A stretch of DNA of 64,000 nt from positions 62,001 through 126,000 of the forward strand of contig JAJNNX010000046.1 of the NCBI GenBank assembly GCA_023159155.1, in the 5' to 3' direction. Position numbers and translations under genes: made by a program. Positions 44,847-56,009 of the stretch are shown piece by piece (within the stretch, counting starts at the first letter, position 1; the number at the start of each line of letters is the position of its first letter). This stretch comes from Ustulina deusta. Lineage: Eukaryota; Ascomycota; Sordariomycetes; Xylariales; Xylariaceae. The notes under the pieces were generated by a model. That model did not search any database. It saw nothing but the letters and a program-made list of their open reading frames with translations, and was not told the DNA's origin.

Positions 44847-44968
44847 GTTGGCGGCGGGTTCGTCGAGATATGCGTTCGAGGGGTAGCCAATGTGCAGATG
44901 TTGTCGAAGCGGTCGTGGCGGCCGTACGCATCCGAGGGGTCGCTGTGATGGCGTTGGGGTTCGTGGTC

Positions 44969-44999
<31 letters not shown>

Positions 45000-45726
45000 G
45001 GTTTGAGGAAGATGCCTGAATAGATCTGAACGGACTGGCTTAAGAGCAAGGTTCCTGGGTCGGATGGCTCTGTGCCTGTAAGCTAGCAGCTATGGTGATC
45101 ATTTCTGTCGATCTAGAGGGGGGTTTGAGATATCCCGCAGCAGAGAACTTTGACTAGAGGGCAAGATGAGATCATTACTTACTTACATACCCAACCTACC
45201 TGGTAGGAGAGTACAGTAAGTGCCTATCAATTCCATTTACTAGCCGCAACACTCCCTCTCTAACGCCCCCACTGAGGGAGAAGAGTGGACCCATACTGCA
45301 CCCCACACCAAGTAAGTCAGAAGCAAGTATCTTAGCACCTAGGTAGTAGAGGTACCTAGGCACCTAGTGAGGATTGAACTGGGGTTTTAGGGAGGTTTAG
45401 CACTGCTCGGGAGGGGGGCTTCGGTGGAGTATTAAATCGAATTAAGACACCCTTGTACATAGAGCCTTGAACACCGAACTCCACTAAAAAGCTACCCGGG
45501 TAAGGGAGCTAGCTACTATACAGCTATAGAGGGGTTCAAGTTGTGATATCTGATCCGCGCCAAGGCACAACTGTGAACAAGGAACAAGCAGAAACACCAG
45601 AGACATCCCAGTCCTTAAGGTCCAAATTGCACACCAAAACTGCTCCTTACACCTTGTATCCGCCTCGGTTGCGTATCAAACACAGCCCATCACCTGGAAG
45701 CTCAGACGTGGGAATATACAAATAAA
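44847..45726. other. intergenic between CWC16 and the hemerythrin-like gene
   Basis: No gene. A (GTCGTG)n hexamer run lies at about 44966-44999, and TAGGTA/CCTAGG motifs at 45190-45370. Confidence 0.5.
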
Positions 45727-46763
45727 TTACACAGCATACAGTTGTCTCGGCTTGCCTCCAGCACAGGAGCTAAACTTCCACCACCGATTATGGTAGGCAC
45801 CGCCGATATTGACCAACCCCCATTTGATCGGGGCCGGGATGGGAGGCCAGTTCGCCCACATGCCATCTTCGACCGTGCCGTCCAGGTTGAGCAGGAAGAA
45901 GGGGACGACGTCGAGAGTGCCGGCTTTGGTCACCGTGCTCTTGCCCCACGTCTTGAATGTCAGCGATGCATTGGCCTCTTCCTGGGAGCCGGCCTTCGGT
46001 GCGTTCGGGTGGTCCGCGAGGTTCGCGATGGTTGAGATCTCGCTGTGGAAATGTGTCTCGAATGGCTCTTGGAAGGAAGACATGATCCGCTGCAGCTCGG
46101 CGCCCGAGAAGTCTGTCGGCGATCTGAGCGTGGCAAGATATTTCTCGAACTCGGCTAGGCCGGGCAAGAAGGCCTCTGTGGAACGAAACAAAAAGATACT
46201 GTCAGTCAGAGTGTTCGCCATTCCAGTTGTTCGAAAAACGAGCAAGGGAGGATGAAAGAATCCGGCTCATACCGTGCTCCTTGTGCGTCTCGGCCCAGAT
46301 GGTCTTGTCATCCAACACCTCCTCGACCTTGGTGAACAGCGACGCCTCCTCGTCATCGTGGTGCGACTTCACAAACTTGTACCACGTCAGAGAGTAGCCG
46401 ATGAAATCGGCCTTGTCGACATCTTTGACGTTGGGCGCCTGTTGGTAGATGGAGTTGTAGCCGCGGAATATCGAGTTGTGCAGCAATGCCATGTGTGTTG
46501 CACCCGTCGCGAAGATGTCCGTCTGTAGGCGGCTTGCGGTGAGCTATGCTGTCCTGTCCGATGGAGGGGAGGTGCCTGCTTACCTTCTTGGTCTCGAACT
46601 GGGGCGTGGTGATGAGCTTCAGCGGGGCATCGGCCCACGGCTTGCTCGGACTGGGAGCCGTCGAAGTCATGAGCAACGGTGATCGCGTGATGAAGAGTCC
46701 GATGAGGATGGGGATAGCTAGTAGGATGGGCCGGTTGAGCAGTCTGCGTCTTTCTGCATTCAT
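45727..46763 (-). CDS. membrane-anchored hemerythrin-like (HHE cation-binding) protein
   Basis: Exons 46763-46584, 46522-46273, 46175-45727 (879 nt, 292 aa). The N-terminus MNAERRRLLN is followed by one hydrophobic segment, PILLAIPILIGLFI (about residues 12-25), a likely signal anchor. The HHE/hemerythrin-like four-helix region contains the metal-ligand type histidines: HMALLHNSIFRGYNS, WYKFVKSHHDDEEASLF, WAETHKEHEAFLPGLAEFE and PFETHFHSEISTI. The C-terminal part (VVPFFLLNLDGTVEDG, AYHNRWWKFSSCAGGKPRQL) is typical of the fungal branch. Hemerythrin-like domains bind non-heme di-iron and oxygen or sense redox state. The exact role of the fungal group is not established. Confidence 0.82.
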
Positions 46764-48487
46764 GGTGGCGAGTTATATAGGATCGGTGTTTTTCTCTTTT
46801 CAGGGTGTCGAGGTGTGTGGTGTGTTGGATCGGTGCTTCATCTCATGATCCGTGTGATTGGTAAAAGACGTGTTGGCATTGGCTGGATAAGCCGCCATCA
46901 TGTCAGACAGATCATGCCACTCGACAGCTGTAATTGGTCTTGTCTGTGCAGAATCTGTGTAGACTTACCTATACCAGTACCTATACTTCAAGTTAGGTTT
47001 CTCAGCGTACCATTAAAACCCGACCTATGTACCTTATGTCTGCATTCGGTAGGTACGGTACTCCACCCATTTTAGCGTGGTACTGTTGCAACACATTCCA
47101 TAACTTCCGATTGGCTCGAAACGAGCGGATCACCTGTAAACCCCCCCTATTCGCCGGTGTGCCACAGAGGTTTGCCCCAGAACCATATGATACATGTACA
47201 TGTAAGAAGACATTTTTCGTGGTCTTGATATTTATCTGTTGTAAGAACTCTCTCTCACTCTTCAAGCTTAGGTAAACAGTAACAGAACCCCGACTATACA
47301 GAACACGATGTATTAGCAGCATTCATTGGAAGTGATAGTTCCATAATACCTAGGCCGGCCCTTAGAAGGGTGGTTGTTTATGACGGAGTTCTTGTAATAT
47401 TCAGAAGATCTATCGTAGATTAGTTAAGAAAACAAGCACCAGGTACTGGCTTATCCTACCTATCTGCATGTGTCTAGGAGATAGATAAGGCTGGCGTGTT
47501 ATCCTTTCCCGCAACCTACCAAATATTACGTGTACCATCTTCCCATGCCACCTATCTAGAATACCTAGTAGGTAGGGTCTGATAGGCATGCAAGCCATGC
47601 ATGGCGGGGACGTGCTGAAATATGCATGAGCTGAAGAAGTGGGTGAAAGCGAGAATACTACCTAATATCAACCTCATAAAGAAAAGAAAAGAAAAACCGT
47701 TAGGCTCTATTATACACGAGTGAGTGAATGTAGCGTATAGAACATCAGGATAGAGCAGAATGAACCCGTCAACCTAGTATTTCAAAAGCCCAAATTCCTA
47801 GGGCATATATTTCCTTCTCAAAACACTTACCTAGGTCGGTAGCCTGCCTATAGAATCGAGCAGAAAATGATGTTCTGTCTGTCTAAATTGCGGGCAAGTT
47901 GCCAAGATGCCGGGACGGAATCGGGAGCTAATCAGCTTGGCTTCCACGCCTTCAAACCCCGCGTTCTCACGAGCCAGCCAGACGGCGCAACCTGGCACTT
48001 GATGATTAGTTCCGGCCTGTTGCGGTTATCGTGTAAATCGGTCGAGCGAAAGGTGAGACCTGTCACATACCTAGCATACTAAGCCATGTAATGTGCACTA
48101 CTGTGTAGCTTGAATCCCGCGGAGATCAGACTCACTCATGCCGGTCGCCGCGAACTCGGTGTAGCGTACAGGAAGGAAGGCCTGTGTGGGTCGTATCCGC
48201 TCCCGAGATATCGCATGAATGGAACCCAAGATTATTTCGGTGAGGGGATCTCGGGATCTGGTTGGTGGGTATAGTACATGTATCTTGAGAGACATATATA
48301 AGAAGGTGGGAAGGGTCATTATTACGACTGCATCGACATCTACGTAACTCTCTATACCCAAGTAATTATCGAAGCTCAGTTGTCCATCTTCGTGTCACTT
48401 CAAGCTTTGCCCTTTGAGGTTGACGATATATATACTATCCATTATCACCAACTTCGTAACCTCGGTACTTATTTTCCTACCTTCATC
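46764..48487. other. intergenic, 1.7 kb
   Basis: Divergent upstream regions of the hemerythrin-like and GFA genes. No gene supported; TAGGTA/CCTAGG motifs at 47345-47580 and 47825-47840. Confidence 0.5.
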
Positions 48488-49033
48488 ATGCCTGAGGGAG
48501 GATGCTTCTGTGGCAAGGTTAGGTACTCCCTCGAGGGAGAACCATTGGCCAAGGTTCGCAACCATCGTTCATGCTCTTCTAATGCTCTGCTCTCCCATTC
48601 GTCGCTCATCCTTGCCCTCGAATCCGCTTCCATGGATCCCATCCCCACCAGACGAATCCAAGGACTCGCAGACTAATCCCCTTCATCGCAGGCGCTCTGC
48701 CACTGCCTCGACTGCCGCAAGATCACGGGAAGCACGTATAGCACGAACATCATCGTCGCGGGCGCGGGCTTCAAGCTGCTGTCGGGGACGCCCAAGAGCA
48801 TTTCCAAGGTGGCCGACTCGGGCAGGGAGATCGTGTCGCACTTCTGCGGCGACTGCGGCAGCACGCTCTACCGCGACGGCGCCTCGTTCGGCGACAGCAA
48901 GGTCGTCAAAGTTGGCACGCTCGACGATATCAACGCCCTGGACGCCGCCCTTCCCGCCGTCGAACTGTTCGCCAGTCACCGCGTCAGCTGGGTTGCGGAG
49001 GTCCCTGGCGCCGCGCAGAAGACAACCATGTAG
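48488..49033 (+). CDS. GFA-family (CENP-V/GFA domain) zinc protein
   Basis: Exons 48488-48553 and 48692-49033 (408 nt, 135 aa). Small protein of the glutathione-dependent formaldehyde-activating (GFA)/CENP-V fold. Zinc ligands are visible: C6 and C8 in GGCFCGKVRY, C25/C27/C30 in LCHCLDCRK, and C74/C77 in HFCGDCGSTLYRD. The rest of the fold is present (GFKLLSGTPKSISKV, KVGTLDDINALDAALP, ELFASHRVSWV). Family members were named for glutathione-formaldehyde adducts, but most fungal copies have no proven substrate. Introns at this place, after the first zinc knuckle, are common. The donor GTTCGC is weak but gives the only in-frame join. Confidence 0.82.
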
Positions 49034-51238
49034 ATAAAGGGGTTGGAAGATTCGATGTGGGTCTTTTATGGGCTTCAACCTTTTGATCTGCCGGGGGGAG
49101 TAGGTTGGGGGTTGGTTCGGCGTGTGTGTAAGCGAAAAGTTCAATCGGTGGCTAAGGGCGTGCAATGGTTGGTGCAGGCGTAGTCTGGAATGCGAAAAGG
49201 GGCTTAATTCTGCCCTACTTGAAAACACCATGTTGTGATATGTTTTGGGCACGTATGTCATTCCTCAGGTGACTAGACAGTGCAATTGGGGGCATGTTCA
49301 TACCTATACCGGCACCCTGTCGCTGTAACCGTTCCCTACATTCGGTCCCATTCGGTAAATCCCTTCATAGTCGCTCTTGTAGCTTTCTCGTCCACAGCGG
49401 TCTGCACATGAGAAGGGGCTCACTGGAGACGGAACCTCGATTAATAAAAACAAAATTACCTCCACGCGTATACTGCGGTTTTTCGTATTCTATGAGGTAT
49501 GAAGGCGATTTGCCATGTACCTAGGCAGGAATAGTGTACTTAGGTAAGTCTAATACTCATTTCGATTGAGACTGCTGCTATACCCTAAGTAGGTAGGTAC
49601 CTCCTACCTAACCGTCGTTAACTTTTGAGGTAGGCATTTACTTAATGTATAAGGGCGTATCAACGGAAGATCGGCAATTCAGTAGTAGGTGGTCGGTAGC
49701 ACAAGCAATACCCAATTCCCTGGACCTTTAATAGGAGAAACGAGCCGATGCTACTAGCGTACTGCGTAAGCTTGCAACGAGGGCTTTTTAGTGGGATGTT
49801 ATTGTTCTAGGCTACACTAGAATAGGTACTAAGGTAAGTAAATAACCTCTACTAATCAAGTTTGGTTGCATGCATTGCTTGCGTCGTCTTTTGCTGCGAT
49901 GCAACTGCGCCGGTTCAATAGCAAGCACATGTCACAGAAGCTTAGAACGGTACATTATATCTAATACTTAGGTAGTTAGGTACATACAGTTATGTGATCC
50001 AAAAAGGAGTTCTTCTCCTCCTATTTTCTCAAATCTACCTACCTACCTAGGTATATGTTGAATATTGATCTGCGGTGTGAGGTGCGCCCACTATGACTTC
50101 ATCACTCAGCTTTGCACAACGCGAAGGCAGATTACCTGACCCAATGAGAGGTCGTTTGGTCGCTCCGTTTTGAGGATTGGAAACAGATCTGCGGGCGTGC
50201 AAAGGCGTAGAAGCGCGGCGTATGGTGTAAACATAAACCTGCAAAATATAAAATGGGGTTAAAGGAACACTGCCACACTTCGGCTTCGTATCAGCTTGTT
50301 TCCACTGTTCCATCTTGATCCATCCGACTGTGCACAGCCTACCCACACTGAAGCACGACACTCCGCATCATCTAGGTACCACAATTGAAATATAGAATTG
50401 ATTGCGGGTTTCAAGTTGATTGTTATATATGTTAAAGGGAAAAAGAATTGAAATCTCATCTATTTCCTCAACAGTGCAAATTCCATACACATTCTCCCCG
50501 AGTATTCTATCGATTAATACTACTAGGGTAGTCTGTTCCAGTGTAGTAGGTAGTTTGTATTATACTTAGTGTACCTAGTATACTGCTAATACAGTGTGAT
50601 GTAGGCACTCACTGTACGCTTGGCCCGTTATTTATATTTCTTTCTAGTGGGTCTCTCAGAGACTGTTGCGTGTCAGGTACGGTACGGTACCATGCTAGCG
50701 CAGCGACCTTAGTGCGCAGGAACCGTCAGACATACATGCCTACGCGTACCCTAACTAAGTGTAACCAAGTGTCAGCTTGTTCGGGGGCTTGGCTGTTCGA
50801 TCAGAAAGCTTGGCCCTTTAAACTTGCGTCAGCCCAGCTTCCAGACCAACCAGACTCCCCTCATTCGTTACACTCTTTCACTCTTTCTTGTTCCTCTTCC
50901 ATTAGCCTTCCGCCTGATCTCCCGTATACCATCATCAACTTAGAAAAACCCACCAACAACAAAACACAAACATTCTTTGACGGCCTGGGGACGCCCGCAT
51001 TGTCTTCGAGTCCTCAGCCACCAGGCAGACCATCTCTCGTTCTGGTCTTTTTCGTTCTTGTTTTCGTGCATGCATCAGTAGGGTCAAGTAATCGAGCGAA
51101 TTGACTTCCTTTCGACTTGCTTCTCGCATCGCATTGCGCTGCATTGCACTGCATTGATTACCCGCTTCCAAGGCTCCAATCCATCAACCCAATAATTCGA
51201 CATCCGTATATTTTCAACACGCCGTCCTCGCTATCGCC
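49034..51238. other. intergenic and GEL promoter, 2.2 kb
   Basis: No gene supported. It is dense in TAGGTA/CCTACCTA motifs (49545-49640, 49960-50055). The 400 bp before the GEL start are CT-rich and probably contain a long 5' leader; the open frame 50670-51104 there lacks any family signal. Confidence 0.5.
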
Positions 51239-52932
51239 ATGAAGCTGTCCTCGGTCCTCGGGGCTGCCGCTCTATCCGGTGCCGCCTATGCCGCCAGTTA
51301 CGACGACATTCCTGCCATCGAGGTCTACGGCCAGCACTTCTTCTACACCAACAATGGCTCTCAATTGTAAGAGCTTCTGCTGCTGTCGCGTCCGCTGCAG
51401 CCATCATCACTCACGCCGTGCTAACATGCCATGACAGTTATATGAAGGGTGTTGCCTACCAAGAGAATTTCTCTCCGAATGGCTCCACCTCCACCAACAC
51501 CACTTACACCGATCCTCTGTCAGACAAGTCCAAGTGCGCGAGAGACATCCCCTACATGAAGAAGATCTTCACCAACGTCATTCGTGTCTACGCCATCGAC
51601 CCCACCGCCGACCACGACGACTGCATGGAACTCTTGGCCGCCAACGAAATCTACGTCGTTGCCGATCTTAGCGAACCCGGCACCTCCATCAATAGCGACG
51701 ACCCGGAGTGGAATGTTCCCCTTTACCAACGTTATGCTTCCGTCGTCGATTCCTTGCACAAGTACAACAACGTCATCGGTTTCTTCGCCGGTAATGAGGT
51801 TATCGAGAAGGCTAACCAGACTGCCGCCTCCGCCTTTGTGAAGGCTGCTGTCCGAGACACCAAGGCCTACATCAGCTCTCAGGGCTACCGCAAGACACTC
51901 GGTGTTGGATACGCCACCGCCGATGTCCCCTCAAGAGACCAATTGGCTCACTACTTCGCTTGCCAGCCTGTGGACGGCACCGATACTAGCATCGACTTCT
52001 GGGGCTACAATGTGTACTCCTGGTGCGGTTTCAGCAACTACGTGGACTCTTCTTACGGCGAGCGGGTGCAGTTTTTCAGTGACTATCCGGTTCCTGTCTT
52101 CTTTGCCGAGTACGGATGCATTGAGGGTATTCCTGGTGGCCCGACCCACAGGCCCTTCACCGAGGTTGCTGTCCTGTACGGCAACATGACTGAGGTCTTC
52201 TCTGGCGGTATCGTTTACCAGTGGTTCCAATCTGAGAACAATTACGGACTTGTCCAGGTTAACGGCGATGAAGTGAGCCCCGAGCCCGACTTCACATCCC
52301 TGATGAGCCAGCTGGCCAAGGTTAGCCCTACCATCACTGCATCGAGTGCTTATACAATTACCAACTCGGCTCCCGCTTGCCCAACCACCGGTACCTCTTG
52401 GCTTCCCGTCGCCTCGCCTCTCCCGCCCGTCGTCAATCCTGCGCTCTGTGATTGTGCCATGTCCGGTGTAACCTGCACCGTCAATTCTAATGACGAAACC
52501 GCATATGGTGCTGAGTTCGGCTTCATCTGCGGTGAGGAGGATGGTAAATACTGCGTTGGCATTGTGCACAACGCTACAACTGGTGAATACGGTGCCTACT
52601 CGGGCTGCTCACCCAAGCAGCAACTAGCCTGGGTGGCCAACCAGTACTACGAGGCTCAGGATTCGTCCAACAAGGCGAGCGCTTGTGACTTCGACGGCCT
52701 TGCTTCGACACAGAGCCCCAAGACCAGTGGTAGCTGCTCTTCCCTGCTTGAAGCTGCCGGCACTAACGGCTCGGGATCCGTTGTCGCGCCCACCGGAGCG
52801 GCGAGCAGCTCCTCCAGCGCTGCTTCTCCTAACAGTCTTTCCACGCCCGGCTTCTTCAACTTGGGCCAAACCTTCTTCTTTGCCTACGTCATCACGGCTC
52901 TCGTATCAGGAGTGGGCATGCTTGTACTATAA
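51239..52932 (+). CDS. gel: GPI-anchored 1,3-beta-glucanosyltransferase, GH72 with CBM43 (GEL/GAS family)
   Basis: Exons 51239-51366 and 51438-52932 (1623 nt, 540 aa). Cell-wall transglycosylase that elongates beta-1,3-glucan chains at the outer face of the plasma membrane. Signal peptide MKLSSVLGAAALSGAAYA. GH72 domain with HFFYTNNGSQFYMKGVAYQ, NVIRVYAIDP, the acid/base E163 in FFAGNEV, the nucleophile E267 in VFFAEYGC and GGIVYQWFQSENNYGLV. A CBM43 (X8) domain follows from LCDCAMSGVTCTVN to CSPKQQLAWVANQYY, which places it in the Gas1/Gel2-type branch rather than the GH72-only branch. Ser-rich stretch, then a C-terminal hydrophobic tail FFFAYVITALVSGVGMLVL for GPI attachment. Confidence 0.92.
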
Positions 52933-53597
52933 GACTGTAAATTTAATGATGAGGAGAGAGGAGTTGGATTCCTGCTCCCGTATAGGAAAAAATGGTTAAT
53001 GTACGACACTGTATTTGACTCATGTCAGTTCACTTGGTTTCTTCGGTTATGATGTGGTTTCCTAATTAGGGGGTCCCCGGTCGAAGTAGATTCAGGGGAC
53101 GAGGGTCCACCAATTTCAGCTCAGTTAGAGTTTGAGGAATGCACATAAGGCCCGGCGTCGTGGCATTTCATCTTTCGAAAAATCTGGCATGTGAATGAGC
53201 GATGGATCGCAGATTAGATATAATAGGAGCTTCCTCATGACCTGCATGGCATATGCCATGACCAGGTATTTTTACGCGATGCGGGAGATTGCTGAACGCG
53301 CCTACAGACTATTCTCGAAAATTGCCAGCAACATGGCCTACGCGACATCGTTTTCGACTCGAATTCGCGGTGGAATGGATTTTGGCATTGAACTCAAGTA
53401 AACGAGTGGACTCGTCCTGACGAGGGACAAGAAAGCAGACGGCTAAGTAGGTGTAATTATTGGGGGTAATAGAACAAACAGGTCACGAAAAAGGACGCTC
53501 ATAACTTCATAAAACTCGCTTGAACCAAACCCTCCCCCCCCCCTTTTCCTCCCATGTGTCCAAATACATAGTCGTTTCTGTTCGACACTCGCTCGTT
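52933..53597. other. convergent 3' flanks of the GEL and GH94 genes
   Basis: 665 bp, no gene; a C-run at 53533-53543 precedes the GH94 stop. Confidence 0.5.
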
Positions 53598-56009
53598 TTA
53601 TTTTGGCACGGACACAGATAGTTCGTACGTGTCGCCGGGGCGAATGGACGTAAACCTGGCCTCTGGCAGCGCGGTGTCGCCGTGCTTTACGACGGCCTCG
53701 TCCACGTCGGCCTTCTTGATGTCAATGAGGAACGTGGCGCCGCGGAACAGGCGCTTGACCTTCATGCCGTCCCAGTGCGGCGGCAGCTGCGGGTGGATGG
53801 TCAGGCCCTCGGGATCGCCGCGGAGCCCGCACAAGCCCTCGATGAAGCACCGATACGCCCACGACACGGTGCCCGTGTTGAACAGCTGGCTCGACCGGCC
53901 GGCCGTGCGCGGGTACTCGCGCCACGCGCCGCGGTAGTAGTTGGGGATGTACACTGGCATCTGGCCGCGCTGGACGTAGTCGGCGTCGCTGGGGCCGGGG
54001 ATCAGCTTGCGCAGGACCTCGTAGGCGCGGTCGGCCTCGCCGATGCCGTACAGCGCATGGATGTAGAAGACGGCAGCGTGGTTGTAGACAGACGCGTTCT
54101 CGGCCGACCCGGGATACTTCTGCGTGACGCGGCCGACGTCCTCGCGCATGCCGCTGTACGGCGGGCCGAACATCAGCGTGCCGTACGGGGTCGACAAGTG
54201 CTCGTCGACGGCGGCCAGCATCTGCCGGATCTGCTGCGGCGACGCGGCGCCGCTCAGGATCGACCACGTCTGGGGATTCAGCCAGATCTTGCCCTCCCGG
54301 TCGGACGCCACGCCGAACACCACGTCGTCGTCCGTGATACCCCGCGCGAACCACGAGCCGTGCCACATGTGGGCGTTGGCGGCGTCGTTGACGGCTTGCG
54401 CACCTTGGCGGTACTTCGTGGCCAGCTCGGCCCGGCCCTGCTGGTCACACACGTCCGCCCACAGCCGGCACGCGAACCCCGTCGCCAGCGTCAGCCACCC
54501 CGACACACCCTTCCCCTTGTACCCGACCATGTTCATGGGATCACACCAGTCGCCCTGGGCGATGTAGCTCAGGCCCCGCTCGTCCCGCGCCGAGAGGAGC
54601 CAGTCGACAGCGCGGCCGATGCGCTCGAACACGGTGCGCTCCTCGCCGCGGGCATCAGCCACCCTCTCACCCAGCAGCGCATAGTCGGCCGTCTCGGACA
54701 GGTACGCTTCTAGCACCACGGGGAGCCATACGCAGTGATCCGTGTGCGGGATCTGATTGATGTACTTGAGCTCGGCACCCTCGGTCAGCAGGATCCCGTC
54801 CGGCATGGCGCCCGTGGCCTCCTGCTGCGCCAGCGCCGTCAGGAAGGCCCGCCGCGTCACGCCCGACCCGATGTACGTCATGCCCATGTTGTCCTGCAGG
54901 TAGTTGCGCGTCTGCGGGTCCGTCGTCAGTCGGTTCACGTCCCCGTGGTAGTAGCACTGTCGCGGCAGCCAATGGTTGACGAAGTTATCCAGCGCCGCAT
55001 CTGGCGTCGCGATCTGTAGACATCCCGCCCCCTTCGCGATGTACTCGGCGTACTCCTTCGCGCACCGCGCGAACCCCGCCTTGCTCAGATACCGCGACTT
55101 CATGGCCGAGATCTCGCTGTCATCGAGTGCCGGCCCAAGCAGGAAGCGCAACGTGTGGGATGACGACGGCGCCAGCGACAGCCGGTACTGTACTGCTGCC
55201 GTTGGCGTCTCGTAGCGCGCGTCGCCCCGACCTAGCTCTTCGCTGTTGACGATGGCCGATGGTGCGTGCAAGCCGCCCTCCCCCTCGAAGGCATTCTGCA
55301 TCGCCTCCCACGCCGTCGGCGGCGTCTCGCACAGGAAGTACGACTTGTCCTTCAGTAGCTTGTTCTTGAAGTAATCCTCGGCCTTCTGGTACGGTGTGAT
55401 ACTGCTCGCGACAACGCCGCACAGGTCCGGCCGCCACTCGGCCGACTGGTTCATCCACGACATGTACCCAAATGGAAAGTAGGGGTACACGCTGATCTTC
55501 CTCGGCTTGTCAGTCAGATTGGTGACGTCGACGGTCCACAGCTCAGTGACATCATGCGTCGGGATCACGAGCGTCATCTCCACGCGCAAACCCAGATTTT
55601 CCACGGTCCAGCGGACATCGCTCTTCCCGGCCGAGAAGACGAACTTGCCCAGCGTCGCGCAACGTACGGGCTCGAACGGCGCCGAGAAGAGCTCCGCCGT
55701 CTCCTCGTCCTTGACGTACACGAACCGTCCCGGGTGGTGGCCGTAGTAGTTCTGCTCCGGCTGCATGAAGGTCCGCGCCTCCAGGTTCGGCGCGTGCATG
55801 TACTTGGCCGGCTCCGGCTGCATGAACTGCGCCGTCGCGTACCCCCGACACGTCACCTGGATCATCATCTGCTGGTTCCAGAGGAACGCGCCGGCCTTGG
55901 GCAGCGCCGTCGCGCTCGTCAGCTCATACCGAGAACCGTCTGCCGTCGGGCTGCAGAGAGGCGGGCTGCCGGTGCCATTGGCCGCCGCATTGGCCGAATT
56001 ACTCGTCAT
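53598..56009 (-). CDS. GH94 phosphorylase, probably cellobionic acid phosphorylase
   Basis: Single exon of 2412 nt, 803 aa, strongly GC-rich. GH94 inverting phosphorylase: phosphate attacks a beta-glucosidic bond and releases alpha-glucose 1-phosphate. N-terminal beta-sandwich with [40 protein letters not shown] and [20 protein letters not shown]. The (alpha/alpha)6 catalytic barrel includes [32 protein letters not shown], the catalytic motif GDWCD at 486-490 (Asp490 as general acid by family analogy), [18 protein letters not shown] and [18 protein letters not shown]. No signal peptide, so it is intracellular. Length and motifs resemble the cellobionic acid phosphorylases known from Neurospora and Xanthomonas better than cellobiose phosphorylases (GDWND), but specificity cannot be fixed from sequence alone. 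A GH7 cellulase lies 6 kb away. Confidence 0.85.
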   Translation of the reverse strand: MTSNSANAAANGTGSPPLCSPTADGSRYELTSATALPKAGAFLWNQQMMIQVTCRGYATAQFMQPEPAKYMHAPNLEARTFMQPEQNYYGHHPGRFVYVKDEETAELFSAPFEPVRCATLGKFVFSAGKSDVRWTVENLGLRVEMTLVIPTHDVTELWTVDVTNLTDKPRKISVYPYFPFGYMSWMNQSAEWRPDLCGVVASSITPYQKAEDYFKNKLLKDKSYFLCETPPTAWEAMQNAFEGEGGLHAPSAIVNSEELGRGDARYETPTAAVQYRLSLAPSSSHTLRFLLGPALDDSEISAMKSRYLSKAGFARCAKEYAEYIAKGAGCLQIATPDAALDNFVNHWLPRQCYYHGDVNRLTTDPQTRNYLQDNMGMTYIGSGVTRRAFLTALAQQEATGAMPDGILLTEGAELKYINQIPHTDHCVWLPVVLEAYLSETADYALLGERVADARGEERTVFERIGRAVDWLLSARDERGLSYIAQGDWCDPMNMVGYKGKGVSGWLTLATGFACRLWADVCDQQGRAELATKYRQGAQAVNDAANAHMWHGSWFARGITDDDVVFGVASDREGKIWLNPQTWSILSGAASPQQIRQMLAAVDEHLSTPYGTLMFGPPYSGMREDVGRVTQKYPGSAENASVYNHAAVFYIHALYGIGEADRAYEVLRKLIPGPSDADYVQRGQMPVYIPNYYRGAWREYPRTAGRSSQLFNTGTVSWAYRCFIEGLCGLRGDPEGLTIHPQLPPHWDGMKVKRLFRGATFLIDIKKADVDEAVVKHGDTALPEARFTSIRPGDTYELSVSVPK

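Noticed and set aside
53682..54713. 343-codon open frame on the plus strand inside the GH94 gene
   Set aside because: Antisense shadow produced by GC-rich codons of the GH94 gene; Arg/Ala/Val-rich with no domain.
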